Shown here piece by piece: positions 44,011-53,329 of a stretch of DNA of 64,000 nucleotides. The stretch is taken from assembly GCA_027619975.1 (NCBI GenBank), contig JAQCGX010000013.1, forward strand, positions 1 through 64,000, in the 5' to 3' direction. A program made the position numbers and the translations under genes. Source of the stretch: Nitrospinota bacterium. Lineage in GTDB: Bacteria > Nitrospinota > Nitrospinia > Nitrospinales > VA-1. The notes beneath the pieces were generated by a model that searched no databases, was not told the DNA's origin, and was given only the letters and a program-made list of their open reading frames with translations. How positions within the stretch are numbered: position 1 is the stretch's first letter; each line of letters opens with the position of its first letter.

Positions 44011-46302
44011 TCAGGACAGTTTCCGCAACAGTCGGGTAATTTCTTCCGCCAGTTTTGGCGGCGGATAGGACGCTAAAGCCCTCTCAAGATGTTTTACAGC
44101 AAGATCGTGTTGTCCGGCCTGATTATAATTCCATCCGATCTGATAATGAGCCCCGGCATCCTCGCCTTTGACCGCCAGGAATTCTTCAAACTGCCGGGTC
44201 GATCGTTGCCATTCGCCTTTGGCCTGAGTGACCCTGGCGCGAGTGAAAAGCGCAGGCTCGAAACGGGGGTCGAGAGCCAGACAGGTGGTGAGCGCCTGTT
44301 CGGCTTCGCTGAACTTTCCCGTCATCAAGTAGGCCAGCCCCAGATTGTAATGACCGAGAACCAGGGACGGATCGTGCTGGACTGCCAGAGCAAGTTCGCG
44401 GATGGCATCGTCAAACTTTCCGGTGCGGCCATAAATTTCCCCAAGGTTGAGCCGCGCCAGAGGATAGTCTTCTTTGCCCGTTGCCGATTTTCTTTTCTGA
44501 ATGGCGGTGTGGAAGGCATTGATGGCCTGATCTGATTGGCCCAAACGAGCATAAACGGAGCCGAGGCCAAAATACGCGCTGAAATAATTCGGGTTCAGGC
44601 GGATGGCGGTCTGGTATTCGCGTTCGGCTTGTTGCAGATGGCCTTTGTCCAGATACACGCTCGCCAGGTTGTAATGCGGTTCCGCAATATTAGCCGCGAT
44701 TGACATTGAGGGGGCATCTTCCTTGTTTTGAAAATTGTATTGTTTGGTTAGGTGATTTTGAATATTCTCGTTGCTTTTCTTAAAATGAAACAGCGCCTCG
44801 TCCAGCTGACCCTTTTCATAATAAGCTTTGCCCAGGTTATTGTGGGTCCGGGATGACAGCGGATTCTTTTTAACCGCATCCTGCCACAGTCGAACCTCAT
44901 CGGTCCACACCCCGTTTCTTGCGAGGGTCAATAAACTGAGTAAAGCGATTGTCACCACCAAGAATCCCGATCCCCATGCGGTCCGAAGGTTGGCGATGGC
45001 CCCGCCGATAATAAGACACAATCCCAGAGTCATTGGCAGGTACATCCTGTGTTCCACAGCCAGATCGCTCAAGGGCACGAGACTGGAGGTGGGCATCAAG
45101 GTGAGGATGAACCAGAGAGCGCCGGCCCGGAACCATGTGTTTTTGGATTTTAAGGCAACATAAAGGAGCGTGCCGATTCCCAAAATAGCCAGGGCAATTT
45201 GAGGATCGTAATGAAAAGCGGTGAAGGGAAACCCGATGTCTACATTGAGATTGATGGGGACGAAAAATAATTTCAGGTAATGAAAAATGATCACCTTGGC
45301 TTCGACCAGCAAATAAGGAATTCTGCCAAACAGCATCAGCCCCTGATCTTTGGGAGTGTAAAGAATGTCGGGGCCGATAAACAGAGCCGCCGCCAAAAGG
45401 ATGGCAAAAACGCCTGCATAACCTGCGATCATTTTTCTGGAAAACAGTGCGGTTGAAAGCCCCGGAAAGCGGGCGGGGCAGATGAAGATCAAAAACCAAA
45501 GGCCCAGCAGAACCGGAAGCGTCACGGCGATCAACTTGGATGCGATCGCAAGATACATGCCGACGGCGGTCAAGAGTCCCCAACCGACCTGAGCGGGTTT
45601 TTGCCAGCGGCGGGTAGCGGGAGTGAATACTCTCAGAAAAGCATACAGGCTGAGCAGATAAAAAAACGTCGCCAGAACGGCGGATCGTGAAGATATATAG
45701 GAAACGGAGTCGGTGTTCAGCGGGTGGACCGCGAACAACAGCGACGCAAACAAGGGCAGTTGCAACGAGAGATTTCCCGGTCGGTTCTCGAAGGCGCCGG
45801 GTGAGAGTTTTGTGTAAGAGGAAGAACCCCTCATCCCAGCCTTCTCCCCAGAGGGGCGAAGGAGTTTCTTCCTCTCCCCCCAAGGGGGAGAGGATAGAGG
45901 TGAGGGAGAATTGGGATTCTTTACCATGTTTTGCAAAGCTCTTCCGGCGGAGGGCGGATGGAATAACTTCTGCGTTTGCACAAGAATGACAAAAATCAGG
46001 ATGGAAACGAACGCATGCAACAGCAGGTTGAGCAGATGGAATCCGAAGACTTTATTTTTGTGCAGGGTGTTGTTGAGAGCAAAGGTCCACAGCAACACGG
46101 GGCGGTTTTCAAATTCCGGGATATGGACATTTTTATTGAAAGCATCCAGATCGGCAATCCACTCACGGTCGATCAAATTCCGGTCATCAAAATGAAACGA
46201 TCCCTGGAGCGAATTAAAATAGACCAGCAGTACAAGTAATATCAGGGCAAGGATACTCCCGACCTGTGTTTTTACGGAAGGAGCCACGGGGGTCATCGGC
46301 AT
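44011..46302 (-). CDS. Multi-TM plus TPR protein (DUF1736/TMTC-like), copy 1, with in-frame repeat insertion
   Basis: The first and largest of the three paralogues, 763 residues. Membrane motifs are FNSLQGSFHFDDRNLIDREWI, HPLNTDSVSYISSRSAVLA and SDLAVEHRMYLPMTLG. The TPR part from about residue 480 has eight or more repeats. In the loop after the second membrane helix (about residues 131-170) it has a Pro/Ser/Arg-rich segment (NPNSPSPLSSPPWGERKKLL...) that the other copies lack. This is translated from palindromic repeat DNA (45829-45910) inserted in frame. The loop position may explain why it is tolerated. Confidence 0.82.
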   Translation of the reverse strand: MPMTPVAPSVKTQVGSILALILLVLLVYFNSLQGSFHFDDRNLIDREWIADLDAFNKNVHIPEFENRPVLLWTFALNNTLHKNKVFGFHLLNLLLHAFVSILIFVILVQTQKLFHPPSAGRALQNMVKNPNSPSPLSSPPWGERKKLLRPSGEKAGMRGSSSYTKLSPGAFENRPGNLSLQLPLFASLLFAVHPLNTDSVSYISSRSAVLATFFYLLSLYAFLRVFTPATRRWQKPAQVGWGLLTAVGMYLAIASKLIAVTLPVLLGLWFLIFICPARFPGLSTALFSRKMIAGYAGVFAILLAAALFIGPDILYTPKDQGLMLFGRIPYLLVEAKVIIFHYLKLFFVPINLNVDIGFPFTAFHYDPQIALAILGIGTLLYVALKSKNTWFRAGALWFILTLMPTSSLVPLSDLAVEHRMYLPMTLGLCLIIGGAIANLRTAWGSGFLVVTIALLSLLTLARNGVWTDEVRLWQDAVKKNPLSSRTHNNLGKAYYEKGQLDEALFHFKKSNENIQNHLTKQYNFQNKEDAPSMSIAANIAEPHYNLASVYLDKGHLQQAEREYQTAIRLNPNYFSAYFGLGSVYARLGQSDQAINAFHTAIQKRKSATGKEDYPLARLNLGEIYGRTGKFDDAIRELALAVQHDPSLVLGHYNLGLAYLMTGKFSEAEQALTTCLALDPRFEPALFTRARVTQAKGEWQRSTRQFEEFLAVKGEDAGAHYQIGWNYNQAGQHDLAVKHLERALASYPPPKLAEEITRLLRKLS
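45829..45910. repeat. Palindromic repeat inserted in frame within a coding sequence
   Basis: CCCCTCATCCCAGCCTTCTCC followed by CCAGAGGGGCGAAGGAG matches the complement of the repeat at 26086-26123. A second hairpin CTCTCCCCCCAAGGGGGAGAGG follows. It is read without stop or frameshift by the membrane-TPR gene. Confidence 0.72.
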
Positions 46303-46692
46303 TTCAAAGCATCACAGCGTGAGGCAGAGATTGATTAGGGAACCAGGAAATAGAAGTGTCTTTGGGGCCGCAGAAATTGGCATTTGCGGCCCTTGCCAGC
46401 AAGGATATTCTGCCATGCATTATCAGGGAAAGGAGGGTTCAGCACAACCATGATCTTTGAAGTTAACTCATCAAAATTGTAAACTATTGTCCGCTTGTAT
46501 GATAATCTTGGCGAAAAATTATAAATTTACATAAAGCGTGCATTAATTAATGTTATAAACCATTGAATTTTTAGTACTTTTAATTTCAGTTTAAAAGGTG
46601 TATACTTTTATGCATACTTATGGTTTATTGATGTCCGAAATTACCCATATTTTCATCGCTAAACACTCGGCCCTTAATTTTTTAAGAAACCC
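46303..46692. other. Divergent promoter region
   Basis: About 390 bases between the TPR operon and the sigma-54 activator. The right half is AT-rich (ATTAATTAATGTTATAAACC and similar). No ORF, RNA gene or -24/-12 site is visible. It should contain promoters for both directions. Confidence 0.5.
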
Positions 46693-48207
46693 ATGAAACT
46701 AATTGATAACCAGGCCAATATTCAGGCGATCCGCAAGATATCTTCGCAGTTCAAAACCGTCTCCATGGAAATTGATGAGCTGCTTAGCATGGTCATCAAT
46801 TCCGCCACCGAGATTGTGGGCGCGAAGCATGCCTCGCTGCTCCTGGTGCAGGACGAAAAAACCAAAAAGCTGCAATACTATCAGTCGTCTGGGGACCATA
46901 TGGGGGAACTCAAGGATATTGAGATTCCTCCGGGAGTTGGAATTGCCGGGACGGTTTCCAAGATGGGAAAAGCCATCATCTCGAATGATGCGCAAAACGA
47001 CCCCCGATGGTACAAAAAAGTGAGCGAAGAGGGCAACGATCAGGTGCAATCCATTGCCTGTCTGCCGCTTTTTGTCGATAAAAAAGTCATCGGTGTCGTG
47101 CAATTCCGCGATAAAAAGTCGGGTGATGGGTTCTCGGATATGGATATCGAGATCCTCAAAAAGTTTGCCCGCATGATTCCGAAATTTTTTCAGGCCTCCC
47201 AAAACCGCATGGCCCTGGGAAAAGAATTCGACCGGCTCAAGGAAACTTCCATGCGCCGCTACACGATCGTGGGGGAAAGCCCGGCGATCCAGAAGTGTAT
47301 CAAGCTGGCCGAGCGCGTGGCCGATTCCAAGGCCTCCGTGTGGATCACCGGAGAAAGCGGTACGGGAAAAGAATTATTTGCGCATTTGATCCACGACCGC
47401 GGCCCGCGACAAAACAATCCTTTTATCTCCGTGAGTTGTGGCGCATTGCCGGCATCAATTCTGGAGCGCGAGCTTTTTGGTCACGAAAAGGGAGCCTTCA
47501 CCAGTGCCGACACCGCCAAAATAGGATTGTTCGAGGCGGCGCACACAGGGACCCTGTTTCTGGATGAAATCGGCGAAATGCCGCCGGACATGCAGGTGAA
47601 ACTGCTCCGGGTGATTCAGGAGGAATCTTTCATACGTCTTGGGGGAACGGAAACCATCCATGTGGACGTGAGGATCATTTCGGCCACCAATCGCGATCTG
47701 GAACAAATGGTGCAGGAAGGTAAATTCCGCCAGGATTTATTTTACCGGATCAATGTGATTGGCATTGAGCTTCCGCCCTTGCGCAACCGTTGGGAGGACA
47801 TTCCCGATCTGGTCACCTATTTTATTAAAAAACACACGCCCCAAAGGCGACGATCCGATGACGAGGAAGGCCAGAAGGTCAAAAAAATCAGCAAAGGTTT
47901 GCTGACGCATCTGATGGGTTATTCCTGGCCGGGGAACATCCGCGAACTGGAAAATACCCTGGAACGGGCGATCGTTCTCATTGATGGCGACGAACTGACT
48001 CCGGATGCCTTTCCTTTCAACTCGCAGGATGCGCCCATTGAAGTCAGCGTTGGCGCGACCCTGAAGGATGCGAATGATGCCTTTCGGCAAATCTTCATCA
48101 CCAATACTTTAAAATCCACCAATGGCAATCGCACCAAGGCCGCAAAAATTCTCGACGTCCAGCGTTCCTATCTTTCCCGGTTGATAAAGGAACTGCAAAT
48201 CGATTGA
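46693..48207 (+). CDS. Sigma-54-dependent activator with GAF domain and GAFTSA variant
   Basis: This 504-residue enhancer-binding protein has an N-terminal GAF sensor (about 20-170). The AAA+ domain has Walker A GESGTGKE at 220-227, Walker [11 protein letters not shown] and an arginine-finger region. The C-terminal Fis-type HTH reads [25 protein letters not shown]. The sigma-54 contact loop reads GAFTSA (267-272) instead of the near-invariant GAFTGA, with Ser 271 encoded by AGT at 47503. Changes at that Gly usually affect sigma-54 engagement. No kinase partner is adjacent; the GAF domain probably senses a small ligand. A possible target in the window is the hook operon. Confidence 0.88.
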   Translation: MKLIDNQANIQAIRKISSQFKTVSMEIDELLSMVINSATEIVGAKHASLLLVQDEKTKKLQYYQSSGDHMGELKDIEIPPGVGIAGTVSKMGKAIISNDAQNDPRWYKKVSEEGNDQVQSIACLPLFVDKKVIGVVQFRDKKSGDGFSDMDIEILKKFARMIPKFFQASQNRMALGKEFDRLKETSMRRYTIVGESPAIQKCIKLAERVADSKASVWITGESGTGKELFAHLIHDRGPRQNNPFISVSCGALPASILERELFGHEKGAFTSADTAKIGLFEAAHTGTLFLDEIGEMPPDMQVKLLRVIQEESFIRLGGTETIHVDVRIISATNRDLEQMVQEGKFRQDLFYRINVIGIELPPLRNRWEDIPDLVTYFIKKHTPQRRRSDDEEGQKVKKISKGLLTHLMGYSWPGNIRELENTLERAIVLIDGDELTPDAFPFNSQDAPIEVSVGATLKDANDAFRQIFITNTLKSTNGNRTKAAKILDVQRSYLSRLIKELQID

Positions 48208-48354
48208 CCAGGCTCCGGACTGGAGCGGTTTTGCTCACGCCGTACAACGTTTTCTGATTTATGTACGAATTTTTTTGAACCTTCCCACCTTTTATAGCAT
48301 CGCAATTGCTGTTCTGTTATCATGCCAGCCGTCTTAACCAGCCAAGAGTGAAAC

Positions 48355-49206
48355 ATGTCTCTCATCGATGGAAAAAAAGTAGCCGCAGAAATAAAGGACC
48401 GCATTGGCCGGGAAGTCGAACGACTCCGGGAGCAAACCGGCAGAGTTCCAGGTCTGGCCACGGTGCTTGTCGGGGAAGATCCGGCGTCAGCCGTGTATGT
48501 CCGCAATAAAAATAAAACCTGCAAGGACCTGGGTTTCGCTTCCTTTCAACACACCCTGCCGGAGGATACCAAAGAAGCGGATCTTCTGGCTCTGGTGGCT
48601 GAATTGAACGCCAACGACCAGGTCAGCGGAATCCTGGTGCAATTGCCGCTTCCCGCACACATCGACTCCGACAAGGTGCTGGAGGCCATCGACCCTGCGA
48701 AAGATGTGGACGGCTTTCATCCGGTCAGCATGGGCCGCCTGATGATGGGGTCCGCCGTGCTGGCTCCCTGCACGCCATCGGGGATCATCGAAATGCTGGA
48801 TCATTATGGCGTCGAAATAGAAGGCAAACATGCGGTGGTGCTGGGCAGGAGCAATATCGTCGGCAAACCGGTGGCGCTGTTACTTTTGCACAGGAACGCG
48901 ACGGTGACGATCTGTCATTCCCGTACCAAGGATCTGCCCGCAGTCACCCGGACAGCCGATCTGTTGATCGCCGCTGTAGGAAAACCCAATTTTGTGACTG
49001 GAGATATGGTCAAGGAAGGCGCCGTGGTCATCGATGTCGGCATCAACCGGGTGGATGGCAAACTGGTGGGCGATGTGGCTTTTGACGAAGTGGAACCCAA
49101 AGCCGCGCTCATCACTCCCGTTCCGGGCGGGGTGGGGCCGATGACCATCGCTCTGCTCATGCAGAATACGCTGAAAGCGTTTGAAGCGGGTCTTGAAACC
49201 TCCTGA
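48355..49206 (+). CDS. folD: Methylenetetrahydrofolate dehydrogenase/cyclohydrolase FolD
   Basis: This 283-residue bifunctional enzyme interconverts 5,10-methylene- and 10-formyl-tetrahydrofolate using NADP. Active-site residues Tyr 48 and Lys 52 lie in [36 protein letters not shown] and the dinucleotide-site block [15 protein letters not shown] are all intact. Normal length; single gene, followed by repeat DNA. Confidence 0.95.
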   Translation: MSLIDGKKVAAEIKDRIGREVERLREQTGRVPGLATVLVGEDPASAVYVRNKNKTCKDLGFASFQHTLPEDTKEADLLALVAELNANDQVSGILVQLPLPAHIDSDKVLEAIDPAKDVDGFHPVSMGRLMMGSAVLAPCTPSGIIEMLDHYGVEIEGKHAVVLGRSNIVGKPVALLLLHRNATVTICHSRTKDLPAVTRTADLLIAAVGKPNFVTGDMVKEGAVVIDVGINRVDGKLVGDVAFDEVEPKAALITPVPGGVGPMTIALLMQNTLKAFEAGLETS

Positions 49207-49260
49207 TGAAAATATCAGGATGAAATATTCGGAACTTATCAGGATTCAGTCAGCCATAAA

Positions 49261-49325
49261 GCCATCGCACGTCAATATTGGGGCCAGCCCCTTGGCTGGT
49301 TGGGGCCAGCGTCCCGCTGGCTATA
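49261..49325. repeat. Palindromic REP-like repeat
   Basis: GGCCAGCCCCTTGGCTGGTT and GGGGCCAGCGTCCCGCTGGC form two adjacent hairpins after the lead-in CCATCGCACGT, which also precedes the copy at 60589. Confidence 0.65.
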
Positions 49326-49464
49326 AATAACAATCGTTTATTCTTCATCTTCACTTTTTCCGTTCGGAATCATTTTTACTCCCCACCCTCTTCTGGCATA
49401 CTGTTTTGGCAAATCATCCCGATGGTTGATTTTAGTGCGAATAGTGAAATCCGGAGTTTGAAAT

Positions 49465-50967
49465 TTGAATCTATCCTTAAATTTTAATGAGGCGGAGGAA
49501 GACAAGCCGCGAGTGTATTCGGTCACCGAGCTGACCCGCACCGTCAAAGGCATCCTCGAGACGGAATTTGACGCGATCTGGGTGGAAGGGGAAATCTCCA
49601 ACCTCCGGGTGCCGGCTTCCAACCACGCGTATTTCGTCCTCAAGGATGAAAAATCCCAGGTCCGCTGTGTCATGTTCAAAGGTTCCAGGTCCAAACTGAA
49701 ATATCAGTCGGAAGACGGCGACCACGTCATATTGTTCGGCAGAGTGACGGTTTACGATGCCCGGGGCGAGTATCAGATCATCGTGGAAACGATGGAGCCG
49801 GTGGGCCTCGGCGCGTTGCAGAAAGCGTTTGACCAGTTAAAAGAAAAATTGGCGAAAGAAGGCTTGTTTGATGCCGACCGCAAAAAACCGATCCCTGAAT
49901 TTCCCTGGAAGGTGGGGGTGATCACCTCCTCCACAGGAGCCGCGGTCCGTGATATTCTCAATATCATCCGGCGGCGAAACCCCAAAGTTTCCGTATTGAT
50001 CTACCCGGTGAAGGTGCAGGGCGAGGGATCGGCGGAAGAAATTGCCCAGGCGATTCACGAGATGAACAGGGTCAAAGATGTCGATGTGTTGATCGTTGGC
50101 CGCGGAGGCGGATCGATCGAGGATTTGTGGGCCTTTAATGAAGAAGTCGTGGCCCGTGCCATCGCCGCATCTGAAATCCCCGTGGTCTCAGCCGTTGGCC
50201 ACGAAATTGATTTCACCATTGCGGACTTTGTCGCCGATCTGCGCGCGCCGACACCTTCCGCAGCGGCGGAACTGACGGTTCCTGTTTTGGATGATATCGT
50301 AGGACAACTGGCCACGATGACCCGTCAACTGCTGGTCGCTGTTAAAAGGCCGATTGAAAATCAACGCCTGCACTTGAACCGGCTCGTGGACCGGCGGTTT
50401 TTCCGCGACCCGCAGCACATTTTAGCACCCCTCCAACAGCGGGTGGACGACTTGAATCTCAGGCTGGTGCGTGGATTGAACCAGGGAGTGGGGTTGCAAA
50501 AACAGCATCTGGAAAACCGGGTGGCGCGGCTGTTTCAGGCCTCGCCCAAAAGGGCTATGCAACGGCTGGAAGAGCGCTTTCGAGATTTGCGCCCGCGACT
50601 GGTGCGCGGACTTCGGCAATCGGTGGTTCTCAAGAATCAGCAATTGCGAGACCGAATCGAGCGGTTGTTGCAAGCCTCGCCCCTTAGGGGAATTCTGCGC
50701 TTGCAGGAGAAAAAATTTTCCCTGCGCCATCGTTTGATCGAAAAAAACCGGTCCCTGCTGCAACTTGAAAAGAATCGTTTTAACGGGCTCGTGAAAAACC
50801 TGAATGCTCTCAGTCCGTTGACCATCCTCGACCGGGGCTACAGCATCACCACTGTTGCCGGGAAGGCCTTGAAATCGAGCCAGGAGGTGTCACCGGGGGA
50901 TTCGATCCAGGTGCGGCTATCCAAAGGCCGACTGGCCTGCACGGTGGATAAGGTAATAGATAATTAG
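49465..50967 (+). CDS. xseA: Exodeoxyribonuclease VII large subunit XseA
   Basis: This 500-residue protein has an N-terminal OB-fold (IWVEGEISNLRVPASNHAYFVLKDE), the catalytic core (VGVITSSTGAAVRDILNIIRRRNP, VDVLIVGRGGGSIEDLWAFNEE, SAVGHEIDFTIADFVADLRAPTPSAAAE), a long coiled-coil region and the C-terminal block ALSPLTILDRGYSI. It forms exonuclease VII with XseB. The likely start is TTG at 49465, preceded by GGAG. The coiled-coil contains two near-copies of a segment RLVRGLxQxVxLxxQxLxxRxxRLxQASPxR, an internal duplication. A MITE separates it from xseB. Confidence 0.92.
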   Translation: MNLSLNFNEAEEDKPRVYSVTELTRTVKGILETEFDAIWVEGEISNLRVPASNHAYFVLKDEKSQVRCVMFKGSRSKLKYQSEDGDHVILFGRVTVYDARGEYQIIVETMEPVGLGALQKAFDQLKEKLAKEGLFDADRKKPIPEFPWKVGVITSSTGAAVRDILNIIRRRNPKVSVLIYPVKVQGEGSAEEIAQAIHEMNRVKDVDVLIVGRGGGSIEDLWAFNEEVVARAIAASEIPVVSAVGHEIDFTIADFVADLRAPTPSAAAELTVPVLDDIVGQLATMTRQLLVAVKRPIENQRLHLNRLVDRRFFRDPQHILAPLQQRVDDLNLRLVRGLNQGVGLQKQHLENRVARLFQASPKRAMQRLEERFRDLRPRLVRGLRQSVVLKNQQLRDRIERLLQASPLRGILRLQEKKFSLRHRLIEKNRSLLQLEKNRFNGLVKNLNALSPLTILDRGYSITTVAGKALKSSQEVSPGDSIQVRLSKGRLACTVDKVIDN

Positions 50968-50973
50968 GCTAAT

Positions 50974-51194
50974 GGGCATCTCTGAAAATTAGTTTTTAAA
51001 AGGAAATCGAACGTTGAGCAAGGGTTTCTTAAATCGGTGGCACGGACTTTCCAGCCCGTGCGGACAGGCTGGAAAGGCGGAATTAAATTCCGCACTTCCG
51101 TATAACCTTTAAGGGTAGGTCGCCTGTTCTGCTAAAAAAGTCGCCTCTTTGAATTGACGATTAGGTGTGTTTAATCAATTTTTAGAGATGCTCT
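50974..51194. mobile_element. MITE-like element, family A (about 221 bp)
   Basis: It starts GGGCATCTCTGAAAATTAG and ends AATCAATTTTTAGAGATGCTCT. Its flanks match the element at 34126, but an extra centre (palindrome GGCGGAATTAAATTCCGC and the following 40 bases) matches the family B element at 18323. It is placed between xseA and xseB and encodes nothing. Confidence 0.82.
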
Positions 51195-51226
51195 AATAAT
51201 ATTTACAACATTTAATCAGGTGCGTC

Positions 51227-51469
51227 ATGGCGGAAATAAAACTGGAAAAAGCAATGAAACGGTTGGAAGATATCGTTGAAGAGTTGGAAAAAGGAGAACT
51301 CGATATCGACAAGTCCCTGGAAATTTTCGAGGAGGGAATCAAGATGTCCCGCCTCTGCACTAAAAAACTCAACGAAGCGGAAGCAAAAATAGAAAAACTG
51401 ACCACAGACCAAAAAGGCGAGTTGGTCACCGAATTGTTTCCGGTGGAAAAAGAGAAGGATGAACAATAA
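51227..51469 (+). CDS. xseB: Exodeoxyribonuclease VII small subunit XseB
   Basis: This 80-residue protein has the family signature LEKAMKRLEDIVEELEKGELDIDKSLEIFEEGIKMSRLCTKKLNEAEAKIEKL, a helical hairpin that coats the XseA coiled-coil. It is separated from xseA by the MITE and overlaps the tlyA start by 11 bases. Confidence 0.93.
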   Translation: MAEIKLEKAMKRLEDIVEELEKGELDIDKSLEIFEEGIKMSRLCTKKLNEAEAKIEKLTTDQKGELVTELFPVEKEKDEQ

Positions 51470-52255
51470 GACCCCGAAAATCAGGCTGGATCAGTTGCTG
51501 GTAAAAAAAAACTGGTTTTTTCGCGGGAACGCGCCCAGGGACTGATTCTCGCAGGTAAAGTTCGTTTGGGCGATGAGGTGGCCGACAAACCGGGCCGCAT
51601 GGTTTCTCAGGATATTTCGATCACCGTTCTGGAAGACCTCCATCCTTATGTGAGCCGTGGCGGGGTGAAGCTGGCGCACGCACTTCAGGTTTTTGCCGTT
51701 TCTCCGCAAGATAAAATAGCCGCCGACATCGGCGCATCCACCGGCGGCTTCACCGATTGCCTGCTGCAACAGGGCGCGAAAAAAGTTTTTGCGGTGGACG
51801 TGGGCTACGGTCAACTGGATTGGAAACTGCGCAAGGACGATCGTGTGATTTGTCTGGAGCGAAAAAACGTCCGCCACTTGACGCCGGAAGATTTCGGCGA
51901 ATCGGTTGACCTCGTGGTGATCGATGTTTCCTTCATCTCGCTCAAGCTTGTGATTCCTGCCGTTATAAAAGTGCTCAAATCCCATGGGGATTTGATTGCC
52001 TTGGTGAAGCCGCAATTTGAAGTGGGTAAGGATGAAGTCGAAAACAAGGGCATCATCAAGGACCCCGCCAAGCACCGGAACGTGTTGCTCACTTTGAAAA
52101 CATTTTTGGAAACTCAGGAATGGGTGATGCAGGCTCTCACGGTTTCGCCGATATTCGGCCAAAAGGGAAACAAGGAATTTCTGATTCATTGCGTTGCCAG
52201 CGACCGGGGAGAATCGGTCAGCGACGAAGAAATCCAAAAGCAGGTATTTTCATGA
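51459..52255 (+). pseudogene. tlyA: TlyA-like rRNA 2'-O-methyltransferase, frameshift at A9 tract
   Basis: From the ATG at 51459 the frame reads KIRLDQLLVKK and then, after a run of nine A, leaves the family and stops at about 51545. The other frame gives LVFSRERAQGLILAGKVRLGDEVADKPG and the whole FtsJ-type methyltransferase domain (ADIGASTGGFTDCLLQQGAKKVFAVDVGYGQL, LVKPQFEVGK). One additional A would join S4 domain and methyltransferase into 265 residues. Slippage of RNA polymerase on A9 could produce such transcripts, so the gene may still be expressed; an assembly error is equally possible. TlyA methylates 16S/23S rRNA cytidines. Confidence 0.8.
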
Positions 52256-52340
52256 GTCTGCGATGTGCACTTTTGCGGCGTGATGCCGGCCATCGGCTCC
52301 CATCATCTGTTCCGGGGCGGGTGTGTGGGGATGATCGCTT

Positions 52341-52739
52341 TTAAAACTCATCCTTGTAGACAATAAAGCTGTCGACGGGATAGACGAGGTGGGATTCCCC
52401 CCATTGGTTTGAAGACATCGCATCCCAGGGGGATTCGTCTTCGAAGGGTTTCATGCGGATGCCGCCCGATCCGCCGTAGATCAGGAGCGCTATGCCGTCG
52501 CCCGATTCTTCGACTTTGCAGGCATAGGCCGGGCAGGGGGTGTTGGTACCGGCATCCCATCCGGTGACCTGCACCGGCTGATCCTCCGTACCCACCTGGT
52601 ATTTGATGCAGAACACCTCCCGCGCCTCGGAGACATTCCGGTAAACCATATTGAAACTGATTTCGGTGTTTGGATTCGGTTCCACTTCGATAAACATTTC
52701 AAACCTATCAGAGAAAAGGATTTCCTTTAATCTTACCAT
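52341..52739 (-). CDS. Hypothetical protein in the TlpA operon
   Basis: This 132-residue soluble protein has no signal peptide and mixed beta-strand character (FEMFIEVEPNPNTEISFNMVYRNV, VQVTGWDAGTNTPCPAYACKVEESGDGIALLIYGGSGGI). No family is recognised. It starts nine bases after the stop of the thioredoxin gene and is the last gene of the operon. Confidence 0.55.
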   Translation of the reverse strand: MVRLKEILFSDRFEMFIEVEPNPNTEISFNMVYRNVSEAREVFCIKYQVGTEDQPVQVTGWDAGTNTPCPAYACKVEESGDGIALLIYGGSGGIRMKPFEDESPWDAMSSNQWGESHLVYPVDSFIVYKDEF

Positions 52740-52747
52740 ATCTCGAG

Positions 52748-53329
52748 TTATAGGCCAGGTCGTCCTGTTGAATGAGCTTCCAGGGACGAATCAGGAGAGG
52801 CCGTGTTGTCGTTAAAAGCGAAATTTTTTATTTGATTAATTTTGGCTTCAATTATTTCCTGGGTCAAACCGCCGCCCTGGATTTCTTCCCGTATGATACC
52901 GTCTGGTGAAATGATATAGGTCACGGGCAAGCTTCTAACTTTGTATTTTTCCGAAGTGTTGCCAAAACCATCCAATAAAACGGAAAAACTCAACTGATGA
53001 TCCTGAATGAATTTATCGACCCGTTTTTGGGATTCGCTAAGATTGATTGCTATTATTTTAATAGTGTCATTGCCTGAAGACAGATGAGTCTTTTGCAATT
53101 CAGGCATTTCCTGCATACAGGGAACACACCAGGTTGCCCAAAAATTAAGAACGACAAACTGACCTTTGAAGTCGGACAGTTTAATGGTTTGCTCATCGAC
53201 GGTCTGCAATTCAAATTGTGGCGCCGGCCCACCCACAAGGGGTGGGGCCTTGGCCATTGCTGATAAAAAAATGCTTAAAAATAAAATCAGAAGACTTCGC
53301 GAAAATAAGATGGATTTAATTAAACCCAT
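52748..53329 (-). CDS. TlpA/ResA-like thioredoxin
   Basis: This 193-residue protein has an N-terminal signal/anchor segment and an AhpC-TSA/Redoxin fold with active site WCVPC, plus FVVLNFWATW and LPVTYIISPDG. Such periplasmic thiol-disulfide oxidoreductases reduce or assemble cytochrome c or copper sites. The start chosen (53329, MGLIKS) overlaps the previous gene by 14 bases; an ATG at 53353 would add eight residues. It follows a porin-like gene and a His-rich gene, which suggests metal handling. Confidence 0.85.
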   Translation of the reverse strand: MGLIKSILFSRSLLILFLSIFLSAMAKAPPLVGGPAPQFELQTVDEQTIKLSDFKGQFVVLNFWATWCVPCMQEMPELQKTHLSSGNDTIKIIAINLSESQKRVDKFIQDHQLSFSVLLDGFGNTSEKYKVRSLPVTYIISPDGIIREEIQGGGLTQEIIEAKINQIKNFAFNDNTASPDSSLEAHSTGRPGL

